A program made the position numbers and the translations under genes. 64,000 nt of DNA, taken from CAZLQF01 sp964561545. GTDB lineage: Bacteria > Bacteroidota > Bacteroidia > CAILMK01 > CAYYUA01. Of this stretch, positions 8,366-17,458 are shown piece after piece. The stretch lies in contig CAZLQF010000001.1 in assembly GCA_964561545.1 (NCBI GenBank), positions 206,911-270,910 of the forward strand. Direction: 5' to 3'. Below the pieces are notes generated by a model. The model made no database searches. It worked only from the letters and a program-made list of their open reading frames with translations, and was not told where the DNA came from. Within the stretch, counting starts at the first letter, position 1, and every line of letters starts with the position of its first letter.

Positions 8366-8983
8366 TTATTTTTCTAAGATTAAATATGAACCTTTATTTC
8401 CAGGTATACCACCTTTAATAAGAATCAGATCTTTTTCTGGCATCACCTTAACAACTTTAAGGTTGAAAATTCTAGTCCGATTATTACCTGTTCGACCCGC
8501 CATTTCAAGGCCTTTGAAAACCCTGGAGGGGTCTGATGCACCGCCAATAGAACCTGGCGCACGTTCGGTCCCGTGTTGACCATGAGATTGATCACCAACG
8601 CCAGCAAATCCGTGCCTTTTTACAACCCCTTGAAATCCTTTTCCTCTTGAATGCCCAACCACATCTATAACATCCCCTTTTTCGAATATATCTGACTTAA
8701 GTTCATCACCCAGGTTAGGCTGGTTTTCAAAGTGCTTAAATTCAACAATTTTACGCTTGGGAGTTACGCCAGATTTTTTAAAATGACCTTTTAAAGGATT
8801 GGGGGTTCGCTTTTCCTTTTTATCATCAAAACTTAGCTGGACAGCACTATAACCATCTTTTTCTTCGTCTTTCAACTGGGTTACGTAGCATGGCCCAGCT
8901 TGCACTACAGTACAAGGAACATTTTGACCTTCGTCGTCAAAAATGCTGGTCATCCCGATTTTTTTTCCAATTAGTCCGCTCAT
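8366..8983 (-). CDS. rplC: 50S ribosomal protein L3 (uL3)
   Basis: 205 residues. Starts MSGLIGKKIGMTSIFDDEG and contains GRGKGFQGVVKRHGFAG and SHGQHGTERAPGSIGG. The Gln of the SHGQHG motif is the residue methylated by PrmB in E. coli. L3 helps initiate large-subunit assembly. Confidence 0.98.
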   Translation of the reverse strand: MSGLIGKKIGMTSIFDDEGQNVPCTVVQAGPCYVTQLKDEEKDGYSAVQLSFDDKKEKRTPNPLKGHFKKSGVTPKRKIVEFKHFENQPNLGDELKSDIFEKGDVIDVVGHSRGKGFQGVVKRHGFAGVGDQSHGQHGTERAPGSIGGASDPSRVFKGLEMAGRTGNNRTRIFNLKVVKVMPEKDLILIKGGIPGNKGSYLILEK

Positions 8984-8984
8984 T

Positions 8985-9290
8985 TTATACTTTTATTTCA
9001 ACGTCTACACCGCTTGGTAATTCTAATTTCATTAAAGAATCCACCGTTTTGGCACTCGAACTATAAATGTCGATCAACCGCTTATGGGAGCACATTTGAA
9101 ATTGCTCCTTTGCTCGTTTATTGACGTGTGGTGACTTAAGCACCGTGTAAACCTTTTTTTCGGTCGGGATCGGAATGGGCCCGCTTACAACAGCTCCCGT
9201 TCCCTTTACAGTCTTGACAATCTTTTCAGCAGATTTATCTACTAAGTTGTGATCGTATGACTTTAGTTTAATTCTTATTTTTTGGCTCAT
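8985..9290 (-). CDS. rpsJ: 30S ribosomal protein S10 (uS10)
   Basis: 101 residues with the S10 signature GPIPIPTEKKVYTVLKSPHV. S10 is both a ribosomal protein and the NusE antitermination factor. It lies 9 bases after fusA with no visible promoter between, so the str and S10 clusters appear to be one transcript here. Confidence 0.98.
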   Translation of the reverse strand: MSQKIRIKLKSYDHNLVDKSAEKIVKTVKGTGAVVSGPIPIPTEKKVYTVLKSPHVNKRAKEQFQMCSHKRLIDIYSSSAKTVDSLMKLELPSGVDVEIKV

Positions 9291-9299
9291 TATCTATGC

Positions 9300-11429
9300 T
9301 TATACGTTTTCTACTTTACCTCTAACTTTTTCGAGAACATCTTGGGCAATACTATTGGGAACTTCTTCATAATGTGAGAACATAACTGATGACACTCCTC
9401 TACCAGAAGTTATGGTCCTCAATGTTGTGACATAACCAAACATTTCAGCCAAAGGTACTTTACCCCTAATAACCTGAGAATCTCCTTTTGCATCCACACC
9501 GTCCAATTGTCCTCTTCGTTTATTCAAGTCGGCCATCACATCTCCCATATAATCTTCAGGCACGACCACTTCTATTTTCATGAGTGGTTCAAGTAATACC
9601 GGCTTGGCTTTTTTGGCGGATTCTCTGAATGCAGATTTGGCACACATTTCAAAAGCCACAGCATCCGAATCCACAGGGTGGTATGAGCCATCGTAAAGAT
9701 GAACTTTCATGTCATCTATCGGATATCCTGCCAAAATCCCATTTTCCATGCTACTTTCAAATCCCTTTTCAATAGCAGGAATGAATTCCTTAGGAATATT
9801 ACCACCAGTAATATTATTTTCAAACTGAATACCAGGGCCTTCAAAGTCCTCGTCAGCAGGGCCAATTTCAAATTCCATTTCTGCAAATTTACCCCGGCCA
9901 CCGGTTTGTTTCTTCAATAATTCGTGATGCTTAACTTTTTTAGTTAAAGCCTCTTTGTAAGCAACTTGTGGTTCACCTTTATTACAATCTACCTTAAACT
10001 CAGATTTTAAACGATCAATAATAATTTCCAAATGCAGCTCACCCATGCCGGAAATCACAGTTTGACCAGTTTCTTCATCTGATTTAACAGTAAAGGTAGG
10101 ATCTTCTTCAGCTAATTTGGTCAATGCTGTACTGAGTTTATCAATGTCAGCCTGGGTTTTAGGCTCAACTGCAATACCTATCACAGGTTCAGGGAATGTC
10201 ATTTCTTCCAAAACGATGGGATGACCTTCTTCGCAAAGCGAATCACCTGTTTTAATGTCTTTAAATCCGACCCCGGCACCAATATCTCCAGCACTGCAAT
10301 ATTCAATTGGGTTTTGTTTATTAGAATGCATCTGGAATATCCTGGATATCCGTTCTTTTTTGCCTGATCTGGTATTGAGCACATAGGACCCTTTGCTAAG
10401 GGAACCAGAATAAACCCTAAAGTAAGCCAATCTTCCGACATAAGGATCGGTCATGATCTTAAATGCCAAAGCTGAGAAAGGAGCGTTGACATCCGGCTCA
10501 CGAGTTTCTTCCTCATTAGATTTAGGATTTACGCCTTCAATTGCAGGCATGTCAAGGGGAGAAGGTAAGTAATCCGCAATAGAATTTAACAAGGGTTGCA
10601 CCCCTTTATTTTTGAAAGCTGTACCACAAAGCATTGGTACAATCTTCATGTCGATTGTAGCATCTCGTACGGCTTTATTGATCTCTTCCTCGGAAATAGT
10701 AGATGGATCATCGAAATACTTCTCGAGTAGCTGGTCATTAGTTTCGGCAACCGATTCCAGCATTTTTTCTCTGTAGTCTTCAGCCGTCTTTTTTAGTTCA
10801 TCGGGAATTTCTTCCGTTCGGAAGTTCATACCGAAGTTGTTGTTATCTTCATCCCAAACATAGGCTTGCATTGTAACAAGATCAACCACCCCAATAAAAT
10901 TAGATTCAGATCCAATTGGTATTTGGATGGGTACGGGGTTGGCTCCCAGTTTGCTATTAACTTCTTCTACAACATTAAAAAAATCGGCACCAGCGCGATC
11001 CATTTTGTTAACGAAAGCTATCTTAGGCACGCCATATTTATCAGCTTGCCTCCAAACCGTTTCGGATTGGGGTTCTACACCGCTCACTCCGCAAAATACT
11101 GCAACGGCTCCGTCCAAAACACGGAGAGACCGTTCAACTTCTACTGTAAAATCAACGTGCCCTGGTGTATCAATGATATTGATAGTATAGGATTGATCAT
11201 TGTAATCCCAAAAACACCTTGTTGTAGCGGAGGTAATGGTAATGCCCCTTTCTTGTTCTTGGGACATCCAATCCATGGTAGCGCCGCCATCATGAACTTC
11301 ACCAATCTTATAGTTGATTCCGGTATAGTACAGCATTCTTTCAGTAGCCGTAGTCTTACCGGCATCAATATGGGCCATGATCCCTATGTTCCTATAATTA
11401 ACTAAATTCTTATTCTTTGCTTGTGCCAT
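9300..11429 (-). CDS. fusA: Elongation factor G
   Basis: 709 residues, full length. G-domain motifs: AHIDAGKTT near residue 19, DTPGHVDF and NKMD. Domains II-V follow, with the GMGELHLEI motif of domain III and the domain IV motif DGSYHPVDSD. EF-G is the GTPase that drives translocation. It sits between rpsG and rpsJ, the usual str position. Confidence 0.98.
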   Translation of the reverse strand: MAQAKNKNLVNYRNIGIMAHIDAGKTTATERMLYYTGINYKIGEVHDGGATMDWMSQEQERGITITSATTRCFWDYNDQSYTINIIDTPGHVDFTVEVERSLRVLDGAVAVFCGVSGVEPQSETVWRQADKYGVPKIAFVNKMDRAGADFFNVVEEVNSKLGANPVPIQIPIGSESNFIGVVDLVTMQAYVWDEDNNNFGMNFRTEEIPDELKKTAEDYREKMLESVAETNDQLLEKYFDDPSTISEEEINKAVRDATIDMKIVPMLCGTAFKNKGVQPLLNSIADYLPSPLDMPAIEGVNPKSNEEETREPDVNAPFSALAFKIMTDPYVGRLAYFRVYSGSLSKGSYVLNTRSGKKERISRIFQMHSNKQNPIEYCSAGDIGAGVGFKDIKTGDSLCEEGHPIVLEEMTFPEPVIGIAVEPKTQADIDKLSTALTKLAEEDPTFTVKSDEETGQTVISGMGELHLEIIIDRLKSEFKVDCNKGEPQVAYKEALTKKVKHHELLKKQTGGRGKFAEMEFEIGPADEDFEGPGIQFENNITGGNIPKEFIPAIEKGFESSMENGILAGYPIDDMKVHLYDGSYHPVDSDAVAFEMCAKSAFRESAKKAKPVLLEPLMKIEVVVPEDYMGDVMADLNKRRGQLDGVDAKGDSQVIRGKVPLAEMFGYVTTLRTITSGRGVSSVMFSHYEEVPNSIAQDVLEKVRGKVENV

Positions 11430-11465
11430 ACTAAAACCCTCTTAATATATGTGTTTACGATCTAA

Positions 11466-11933
11466 TTAAAATTTAAAATGAGAGAAAGCTTTATTTGCTT
11501 CAGCCATTTTGTGGGTTTCCACTTTTTTCCTCACAGAACCGCCTTCATTATTTGCTGCATCGATAATTTCAGAGGCCAATTTATTAGCCATATCTTTTTC
11601 ATTTCGAAGCCTGGAAAAACGAATAATCCATTTTAATGCTAAAGTATATCTTCTTTCCTCTCTTACTTCAGCTGGAATTTGGAAAGTTGCACCACCTACT
11701 CTTTTACTTCTCACCTGAACGGTAGGCATCACATTGGCAAGTGCACGATTAAACACTTCAAGAGGTTCTTCTTGGTTTTTTTCCTGCACCTGGTCAAATG
11801 CATTGTAAACTATTTTATAAGCAAGATTCTTTTTACCGTCCAACATTAAATTGTTGACGAGCTTAGCAATCATCTCGTCACTGAATTTGGGATCTTTTTG
11901 AACTTGCCTTTCTTTGGGACTACCTTTCCTCAT
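11466..11933 (-). CDS. rpsG: 30S ribosomal protein S7 (uS7)
   Basis: 155 residues. Starts MRKGSPKERQVQKDPKF; contains the KNLAYKIVYNAFDQV helix and KRVGGATFQIPAEVREERRY. S7 nucleates the 3' domain of 16S rRNA and touches the E-site tRNA. Fifteen bases from rpsL, 36 from fusA. Confidence 0.98.
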   Translation of the reverse strand: MRKGSPKERQVQKDPKFSDEMIAKLVNNLMLDGKKNLAYKIVYNAFDQVQEKNQEEPLEVFNRALANVMPTVQVRSKRVGGATFQIPAEVREERRYTLALKWIIRFSRLRNEKDMANKLASEIIDAANNEGGSVRKKVETHKMAEANKAFSHFKF

Positions 11934-11948
11934 AGCTAATAATTGTTA

Positions 11949-12323
11949 CTATTTCTTAGATTTTTTAGCACCATATTTAGAACGGCCTTGCTTTCTATCT
12001 TCGACTCCAGCAGTATCCAAGGCGCCTCTAACTACGTTATAACGAACACCAGGTAAGTCCTTAACCCTACCACCACGAACCAATACGATGGAGTGTTCCT
12101 GCAAATTATGCCCTTCCCCAGGGATGTAAACGTTAACCTCTTTACCGTTTGAAAGCCTAACACGCGCGACTTTACGCATTGATGAGTTCGGCTTTTTCGG
12201 AGTAGTTGTATATACTCTGGTGCAAACACCGCGTTTATGTGGAGATGAATTTAAAGCGGGAGATTTACTCTTGGCTTTAATTTCTTTTCTGCCTTTTCTT
12301 ATTAGTTGTTGAATTGTAGGCAT
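11949..12323 (-). CDS. rpsL: 30S ribosomal protein S12 (uS12)
   Basis: 124 residues, starting MPTIQQLIRKGRKEIKAKSK. The decoding-site loops are wild-type: TPKKPNSSMRKVARVRL (streptomycin-site lysines present) and RGGRVKDLPGVRYNVVRG, including the Asp methylthiolated by RimO in E. coli. First gene of the long ribosomal operon, 37 bases after the -7 element of a good promoter. Confidence 0.98.
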   Translation of the reverse strand: MPTIQQLIRKGRKEIKAKSKSPALNSSPHKRGVCTRVYTTTPKKPNSSMRKVARVRLSNGKEVNVYIPGEGHNLQEHSIVLVRGGRVKDLPGVRYNVVRGALDTAGVEDRKQGRSKYGAKKSKK

Positions 12324-12359
12324 AATTGTTCCTTTATATTCTCAAATTTTTTGGGATGG

Positions 12360-12391
12360 CAAAGGTATGTTTTCCAACCAATATTGCCAAA
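12360..12391 (-). promoter_or_regulatory. Promoter of the rpsL (str-S10-spc) operon
   Basis: Read on the minus strand: TTTG at 12391-12388, a 20-base spacer, then TACCTTTG at 12367-12360. This matches the Bacteroidota housekeeping consensus TTTG / TAnnTTTG with ideal spacing. Transcription would begin about 6 bases further, near 12354, giving a ~30-base leader before rpsL. Confidence 0.75.
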
Positions 12392-12675
12392 ATCAAAATG
12401 AAAAAATCCTTTGCCTAAGTAATTAAGTTTTTGAATTCCTTATAAGCATTCCAAAATAGGCAAACCTAAGGTTATAAACGTAGAAATTATAAGCTTAGAT
12501 GCATATGAGAAAGGAGTTTTACTAGTGAAATAATTATCTCAACAAATTCTCCCTTAAATGCCTATAAACTCCACATTACCCTTAACAAGCTTGTTGCTTC
12601 TGAATATAAATTAGTAATGTTGATTTTACTGACGCTCAACTTACGTTATTGATACATTTGTCAATTGGAGGTCCC
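12392..12675. other. AT-rich intergenic spacer
   Basis: Spacer between the rpsL promoter and the DUF3467 gene stop, both transcribed leftward. No coding signal, tRNA or strong hairpin was seen. A TAGGTTTG match at 12468-12461 lacks a properly spaced -33 box. Confidence 0.5.
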
Positions 12676-13008
12676 TTACGCCTCAGGAGTCGGACCGCCA
12701 AAATTCATAGGTATACCCTCGTACCCACCTTCATCATCAATCCTTCCATTGGCTGCCTCGTATTTCTTAACGTTATCAGAGAGGGCATTCAATAATTTTT
12801 TAGCGTGCTTAGGATGCATCAAGACTCTGGACTTAACCCTACCTTTTGGTAAACCAGGCATGATCCTGACGAAATCAAACACAAACTCTGAGCTTGAATG
12901 CGTAATGATGGCTAAGTTACTGTAGATTCCTTCTGCTACCTCTTCAGGCAACTCAATGTTCATTTGTTCATCATCTTGAGATCTATTGTTATTCTCTTCG
13001 TCGCTCAT
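12676..13008 (-). CDS. DUF3467 family protein
   Basis: 110 residues, cytoplasmic, with an acidic N-terminus (NNNRSQDDEQMNIELPEEVA) and the DUF3467 core FVFDFVRIMPGLPKGRVKSR. The function is unknown. It lies downstream of rpoC, a neighbourhood often seen for this small protein in Bacteroidota, which hints at a link with transcription (inference). A large hairpin separates it from rpoC, so its expression may be set partly by read-through. Confidence 0.85.
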   Translation of the reverse strand: MSDEENNNRSQDDEQMNIELPEEVAEGIYSNLAIITHSSSEFVFDFVRIMPGLPKGRVKSRVLMHPKHAKKLLNALSDNVKKYEAANGRIDDEGGYEGIPMNFGGPTPEA

Positions 13009-13041
13009 TGTATTTTCAATTTTTGGTGAAAACTATTCAAT

Positions 13042-13084
13042 AAAGAACCCTTTTTTGTCAATTAAGACAACAAAAGGGTTCTTT
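13042..13084 (-). terminator. Hairpin after rpoC (terminator or attenuator)
   Basis: Arms at 13042-13059 and 13066-13084 are nearly perfectly complementary (AAAGAACCCTTTT... against ...AAAAGGGTTCTTT) around a 6-base loop. There is only a short T run on the minus strand after it. It lies in the 114-base gap between the rpoC stop and DUF3467, so it probably ends or thins the rpo transcript. Confidence 0.65.
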
Positions 13085-13122
13085 AGCAAGTAATATTTAT
13101 AGTTTCCTCTTAAAATGACTTC

Positions 13123-16100
13123 TTAAGAGGAGGATTCTTCTTCGGAGGCTGGTTCCTCAACTTGCTCGGTCAGTTCTTCTTCCTCACCATTCTGTTCAGG
13201 ATGAATCTCCAAATTGTCAAATTCCCTCAGGCCAGTTCCGGCAGGAATTCTATGACCAACGATCACATTTTCCTTCAAGCCCTCAAGGGTATCTCGTTTA
13301 GCTTTGATTGATGCCTCGTTAAGGACTTTTGTTGTTTCCTGGAAGGAAGCAGCAGAAAGGAAGCTCTTCGTTGCCAAACTTGCTTTAGTAATACCCTGTA
13401 GCAAGGGACTTACTGTGGCTGGTACAGCATCACGAGCTTCTACAAGTTTTTGGTCCTTACGTTTTAATTTAGAGTTTTCTTCTCTTAACCTCCTTGCAGT
13501 AACGATCTGCCCTGCATAAAGGTTTGGAGAATCCCCTGGATCTGTTACCACTTCCTTATCGTAGATCCAGTTATTTTCATCCATAACATCAAACTTGTTC
13601 ACTGAATCTTTTTCAAGGTAGCGGGTATCACCAGGATTGTTAATGGTAACCTTCTGCATCATTTGCCTTACAATAACCTCAATATGCTTGTCATTAAGTT
13701 TTACACCCTGAAGTCTGTAAACTTCCTGAATACCATTGACGATGTATTGCTGAACAGCAAAAGGTCCTTGAATCTTTAAGATATCCGCTGGCGTGACAGC
13801 CCCATCTGAAAGGGGTTCACCTGATTTAATATAATCGTTTTCCTGAACAAGAATGTGCTTAGATAGCGGTACCAGGTATTTCTTAACCCTACCATCTTTT
13901 GCTTCTATAAGAATTTCTCGATTACCGCGTTTGATTCCGCCAAAGCTTACAGCACCATCTGTTTCTGAAATTACGGCTGGATTAGACGGGTTCCGTGCTT
14001 CGAAAAGCTCTGTAACACGAGGTAATCCACCTGTAATGTCGGCTGATCTACTAGTAGACCTTGGAATTTTAACAATAACGCTTCCGGTTTTCACTTCATC
14101 TTCATCATCATAGAGAATGTGAGCGCCTACCGGTAAATTATATGCTTTTTGGATATTGCCTTGTTTGTCCGCAATTTTAATGGTTGGGATTTTCTTTTTA
14201 TCCTTGGACTCGATAATAACTTTTTCAGTGTGGCCGGTTTGCTCATCTGATTCCTGACGATAAGTTACATTTTCAATAATATTTTCATGAACAATCTTAC
14301 CTTCAGATTCAGCTACAATTACAGCGTTATAAGGGTCCCAATTACAAATCATATCCCCTTTCTCAACTTTTTGCCCTTCTTTTACATACAATTCAGAACC
14401 ATAAGGAACATTGTAAGTAACCAAAGTTGCATTGTTGTTTTGATTAAGGATACGAACCTCACCCGATCGGCCTATCACAATTTCCTTTTCCTGGTCTTCT
14501 TCTTTCTTGGTGATTGTATTTACTCCCTCAAATTCAAGAATACCAACATGCTTAGCTGCAATTTGACTATCTTCAGCTACTTTAGATGCAGTACCTCCAA
14601 CGTGGAAAGTACGAAGGGTTAATTGGGTTCCGGGTTCACCAATAGATTGGGCTGCAATAACACCAACAGCTTCTCCTTTATGTACCATTTGGCCGGTACC
14701 AAGGTTCCTTCCATAGCATTTTTCACAAACTCCATACTTGGTTTCACAAGTTAAGACTGATCTTATTTCTACAGTTTCAACATCACTTTCTTCAATCTTT
14801 TGAGCTATGGGTTCAGTTATTTGAGAACCGGCTCCAATAATAAGTTCATCTGTTTGGGGATCTACAACATCTTGAAGACAAACCCTGCCTAAAATCCGCT
14901 CGTAAAGCGTTTCAACAACTTCTTCTTTGTCTGTAAGCGCGGCAACAGGTAAGCCCCTTAGTGTTCCACAATCATGTTCTCTCACAACAACATCCTGAGC
15001 AACATCGTGGAGCCTTCTGGTTAGATAACCAGCATCAGCAGTTTTTAAGGCTGTGTCTGCAAGTCCCTTTCGAGCCCCGTGCGTGGAGATAAAATATTCG
15101 AGTACTGTAAGCCCTTCTTTGAAGTTAGATAAAATGGGGTTTTCAATAATTCCACCGCCACCACCACCGACACTTTTACGTGGCTTAGCCATTAGGCCTC
15201 TCATTCCGCTTAATTGGCGAATTTGTTCTTTAGAACCTCTTGCCCCTGAATCCAACATCATAAAAGCTGGATTGAAACCTTGACGGTCCTCAGCTATTTG
15301 GTTCATCAATTCCTGGGTCACTCTATTGGTATTCCTGGTCCAAATATCGATAACTTGGTTGTACCGTTCATTATCAGTAATGAAGCCATTGTAGTAGTTA
15401 TCCCATACCTCTTCAACTTCCTCTTTAGCCTCATTGGAATAGATCTGTTTTTCATCAGGAATGGGCACGTCCGTCAAGTTAAAGGACAATCCGCCTTTAA
15501 ACGAATAATGAAAACCCATCTCTTTGATATTATCCATAAAATCGGCAGTAATAGGAAGGCTAGTATTCCTATATACATGGTCAACTATTTTCTGAATGGA
15601 CTTACCATTTAAAAGTTCATTGACAAAGCCAACCGTTTCAGGTATTATTTGATTGACGATAACCCTGCCTGCAGTTGTTTCAACGATCTCTTCTTTGAAA
15701 GACCCATCTTTTTGCTCTATGTTAACTTTTACATTAATAAAAGCATGTAAGTCTACGGTGCCATGGTTGTGAGCCACAAGTGCCTCTTCTGTGGAATAAA
15801 AAGTCATACCTTCTCCCTTGGAAGGATTATCTTCGGTTCCTCTTCTTCCTTTCGTTATATAATAAAGCCCAAGAACCATATCTTGGGTAGGCACAACCAC
15901 GGGTGCACCATCAGCCGGGCTTAAGATATTATGAGAAGATAGCATTAAAAGCTGTGCTTCTATAATTGCTTCATGCCCCAAAGGTACGTGAATGGCCATT
16001 TGGTCACCATCAAAGTCAGCATTAAAGCCTTTACATACCAATGGATGAAGCTGGATGGCTTTTCCTTCAATAAGCTTGGGTTGGAATGCTTGGATACCCA

Positions 16101-17439
16101 ATCTGTGAAGCGTTGGAGCCCGGTTAAGCATTACGGGATGTCCTTTCAACACATTTTCCAAAATATCCCAAATTACCGGATCTTTCCGTTCAACAATCTT
16201 CTTAGCAGATTTTACAGTTTTAACAATCCCCCGCTCAATAAGCTTACGAATGATAAAGGGTTTGAAAAGCTCTGCTGCCATGTCTTTTGGAATCCCGCAT
16301 TCATGTAGTTTTAACTTCGGACCTACTACAATAACAGAACGTCCGGAATAATCAACCCGCTTACCCAATAGGTTTTGCCTGAAACGTCCCTGCTTACCCT
16401 TAAGCATATCACTTAAGGATTTTAAAGGACGATTGCCTTCTGTCTTAACAGCACTAACCTTCCTTGAGTTATCAAATAAGGAGTCAACGGACTCCTGAAG
16501 CATTCGTTTTTCGTTACGAAGGATAACTTCAGGCGCTTTAATCTCCATTAGTCGTTTCAACCGATTGTTACGGATAATAACCCTTCGATAAAGGTCATTA
16601 AGGTCGGAGGATGCAAAGCGGCCCCCATCCAGCGGAATTAAAGGTCTCAATTCAGGAGGAATAATGGGCATAACCTTAATAATCATCCATTCTGGCCGAT
16701 TCTCAATTTCAGAATTAGCACTTCTGAAACTTTCAATCACCTTAAGCCGCTTCAGGGCTTCATTTTTTCTTTGCTGCGAAGTTTCATTGTAGGCTTTATC
16801 CCTAAGTTCATAAGATAATTTATCCATATCCAGTTTTGAAAGCAAATGGATAAGGGCTTCCCCGCCCATTTTTGCAACAAACTTCTGAGGGTCACTATCC
16901 TCAAGCATTTGATTTTCCTTGGGAAGGGTTTCTAATATCTCAAGGTATTCCTCTTCTGTTAAAAAGTCAAGGGAATTGATACCATCATTTTCCTTGACTC
17001 CAGGCTGAATAACTATATACCTTTCATAGTAAATTATGAGTTCAAGTTTTTTGGTCGGAAGCCCTAACAGATACCCAATTTTATTGGGCAATGACTTAAA
17101 GTACCAAATATGAGCAACCGGTACCACGAGATTTACGTGGCCCATTCGCTCCCTTCTCACTTTCTTTTCTGTTACTTCAACACCACATCGGTCACATACG
17201 ATGCCTTTATAACGAATCCTTTTATATTTTCCGCAGTGACATTCATAGTCCTTGACAGGTCCAAAAATCCGCTCGCAGAACAAGCCACCCATTTCAGGTT
17301 TAAACGTCCTGTAGTTAATGGTTTCGGGTTTTGTTACTTCTCCATTGGACCAATCCAAAATGGTTTCGGGAGAAGCCAAACCAATTCTAACGCTGTTAAA
17401 ATCACTACTAAACTTTTTATAATCTTTTTTAGCCGGCAT
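13123..17439 (-). CDS. rpoC: DNA-directed RNA polymerase beta' subunit
   Basis: 1438 residues. N-terminal zinc site Cys67, 69, 82, 85; catalytic NADFDGD at 473-479, whose three Asp bind the active-site Mg; the second zinc cluster lies in the regions CGTLRGLP and CETKYGVCEKCYG. The trigger-loop region GEPGTQLTLRTFHVGG is intact. An acidic Glu-rich tail ends the protein. 19 bases after rpoB. Confidence 0.98.
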   Translation of the reverse strand: MPAKKDYKKFSSDFNSVRIGLASPETILDWSNGEVTKPETINYRTFKPEMGGLFCERIFGPVKDYECHCGKYKRIRYKGIVCDRCGVEVTEKKVRRERMGHVNLVVPVAHIWYFKSLPNKIGYLLGLPTKKLELIIYYERYIVIQPGVKENDGINSLDFLTEEEYLEILETLPKENQMLEDSDPQKFVAKMGGEALIHLLSKLDMDKLSYELRDKAYNETSQQRKNEALKRLKVIESFRSANSEIENRPEWMIIKVMPIIPPELRPLIPLDGGRFASSDLNDLYRRVIIRNNRLKRLMEIKAPEVILRNEKRMLQESVDSLFDNSRKVSAVKTEGNRPLKSLSDMLKGKQGRFRQNLLGKRVDYSGRSVIVVGPKLKLHECGIPKDMAAELFKPFIIRKLIERGIVKTVKSAKKIVERKDPVIWDILENVLKGHPVMLNRAPTLHRLGIQAFQPKLIEGKAIQLHPLVCKGFNADFDGDQMAIHVPLGHEAIIEAQLLMLSSHNILSPADGAPVVVPTQDMVLGLYYITKGRRGTEDNPSKGEGMTFYSTEEALVAHNHGTVDLHAFINVKVNIEQKDGSFKEEIVETTAGRVIVNQIIPETVGFVNELLNGKSIQKIVDHVYRNTSLPITADFMDNIKEMGFHYSFKGGLSFNLTDVPIPDEKQIYSNEAKEEVEEVWDNYYNGFITDNERYNQVIDIWTRNTNRVTQELMNQIAEDRQGFNPAFMMLDSGARGSKEQIRQLSGMRGLMAKPRKSVGGGGGGIIENPILSNFKEGLTVLEYFISTHGARKGLADTALKTADAGYLTRRLHDVAQDVVVREHDCGTLRGLPVAALTDKEEVVETLYERILGRVCLQDVVDPQTDELIIGAGSQITEPIAQKIEESDVETVEIRSVLTCETKYGVCEKCYGRNLGTGQMVHKGEAVGVIAAQSIGEPGTQLTLRTFHVGGTASKVAEDSQIAAKHVGILEFEGVNTITKKEEDQEKEIVIGRSGEVRILNQNNNATLVTYNVPYGSELYVKEGQKVEKGDMICNWDPYNAVIVAESEGKIVHENIIENVTYRQESDEQTGHTEKVIIESKDKKKIPTIKIADKQGNIQKAYNLPVGAHILYDDEDEVKTGSVIVKIPRSTSRSADITGGLPRVTELFEARNPSNPAVISETDGAVSFGGIKRGNREILIEAKDGRVKKYLVPLSKHILVQENDYIKSGEPLSDGAVTPADILKIQGPFAVQQYIVNGIQEVYRLQGVKLNDKHIEVIVRQMMQKVTINNPGDTRYLEKDSVNKFDVMDENNWIYDKEVVTDPGDSPNLYAGQIVTARRLREENSKLKRKDQKLVEARDAVPATVSPLLQGITKASLATKSFLSAASFQETTKVLNEASIKAKRDTLEGLKENVIVGHRIPAGTGLREFDNLEIHPEQNGEEEELTEQVEEPASEEESSS

Positions 17440-17458
17440 AAAGACTCCTGATTATTTT

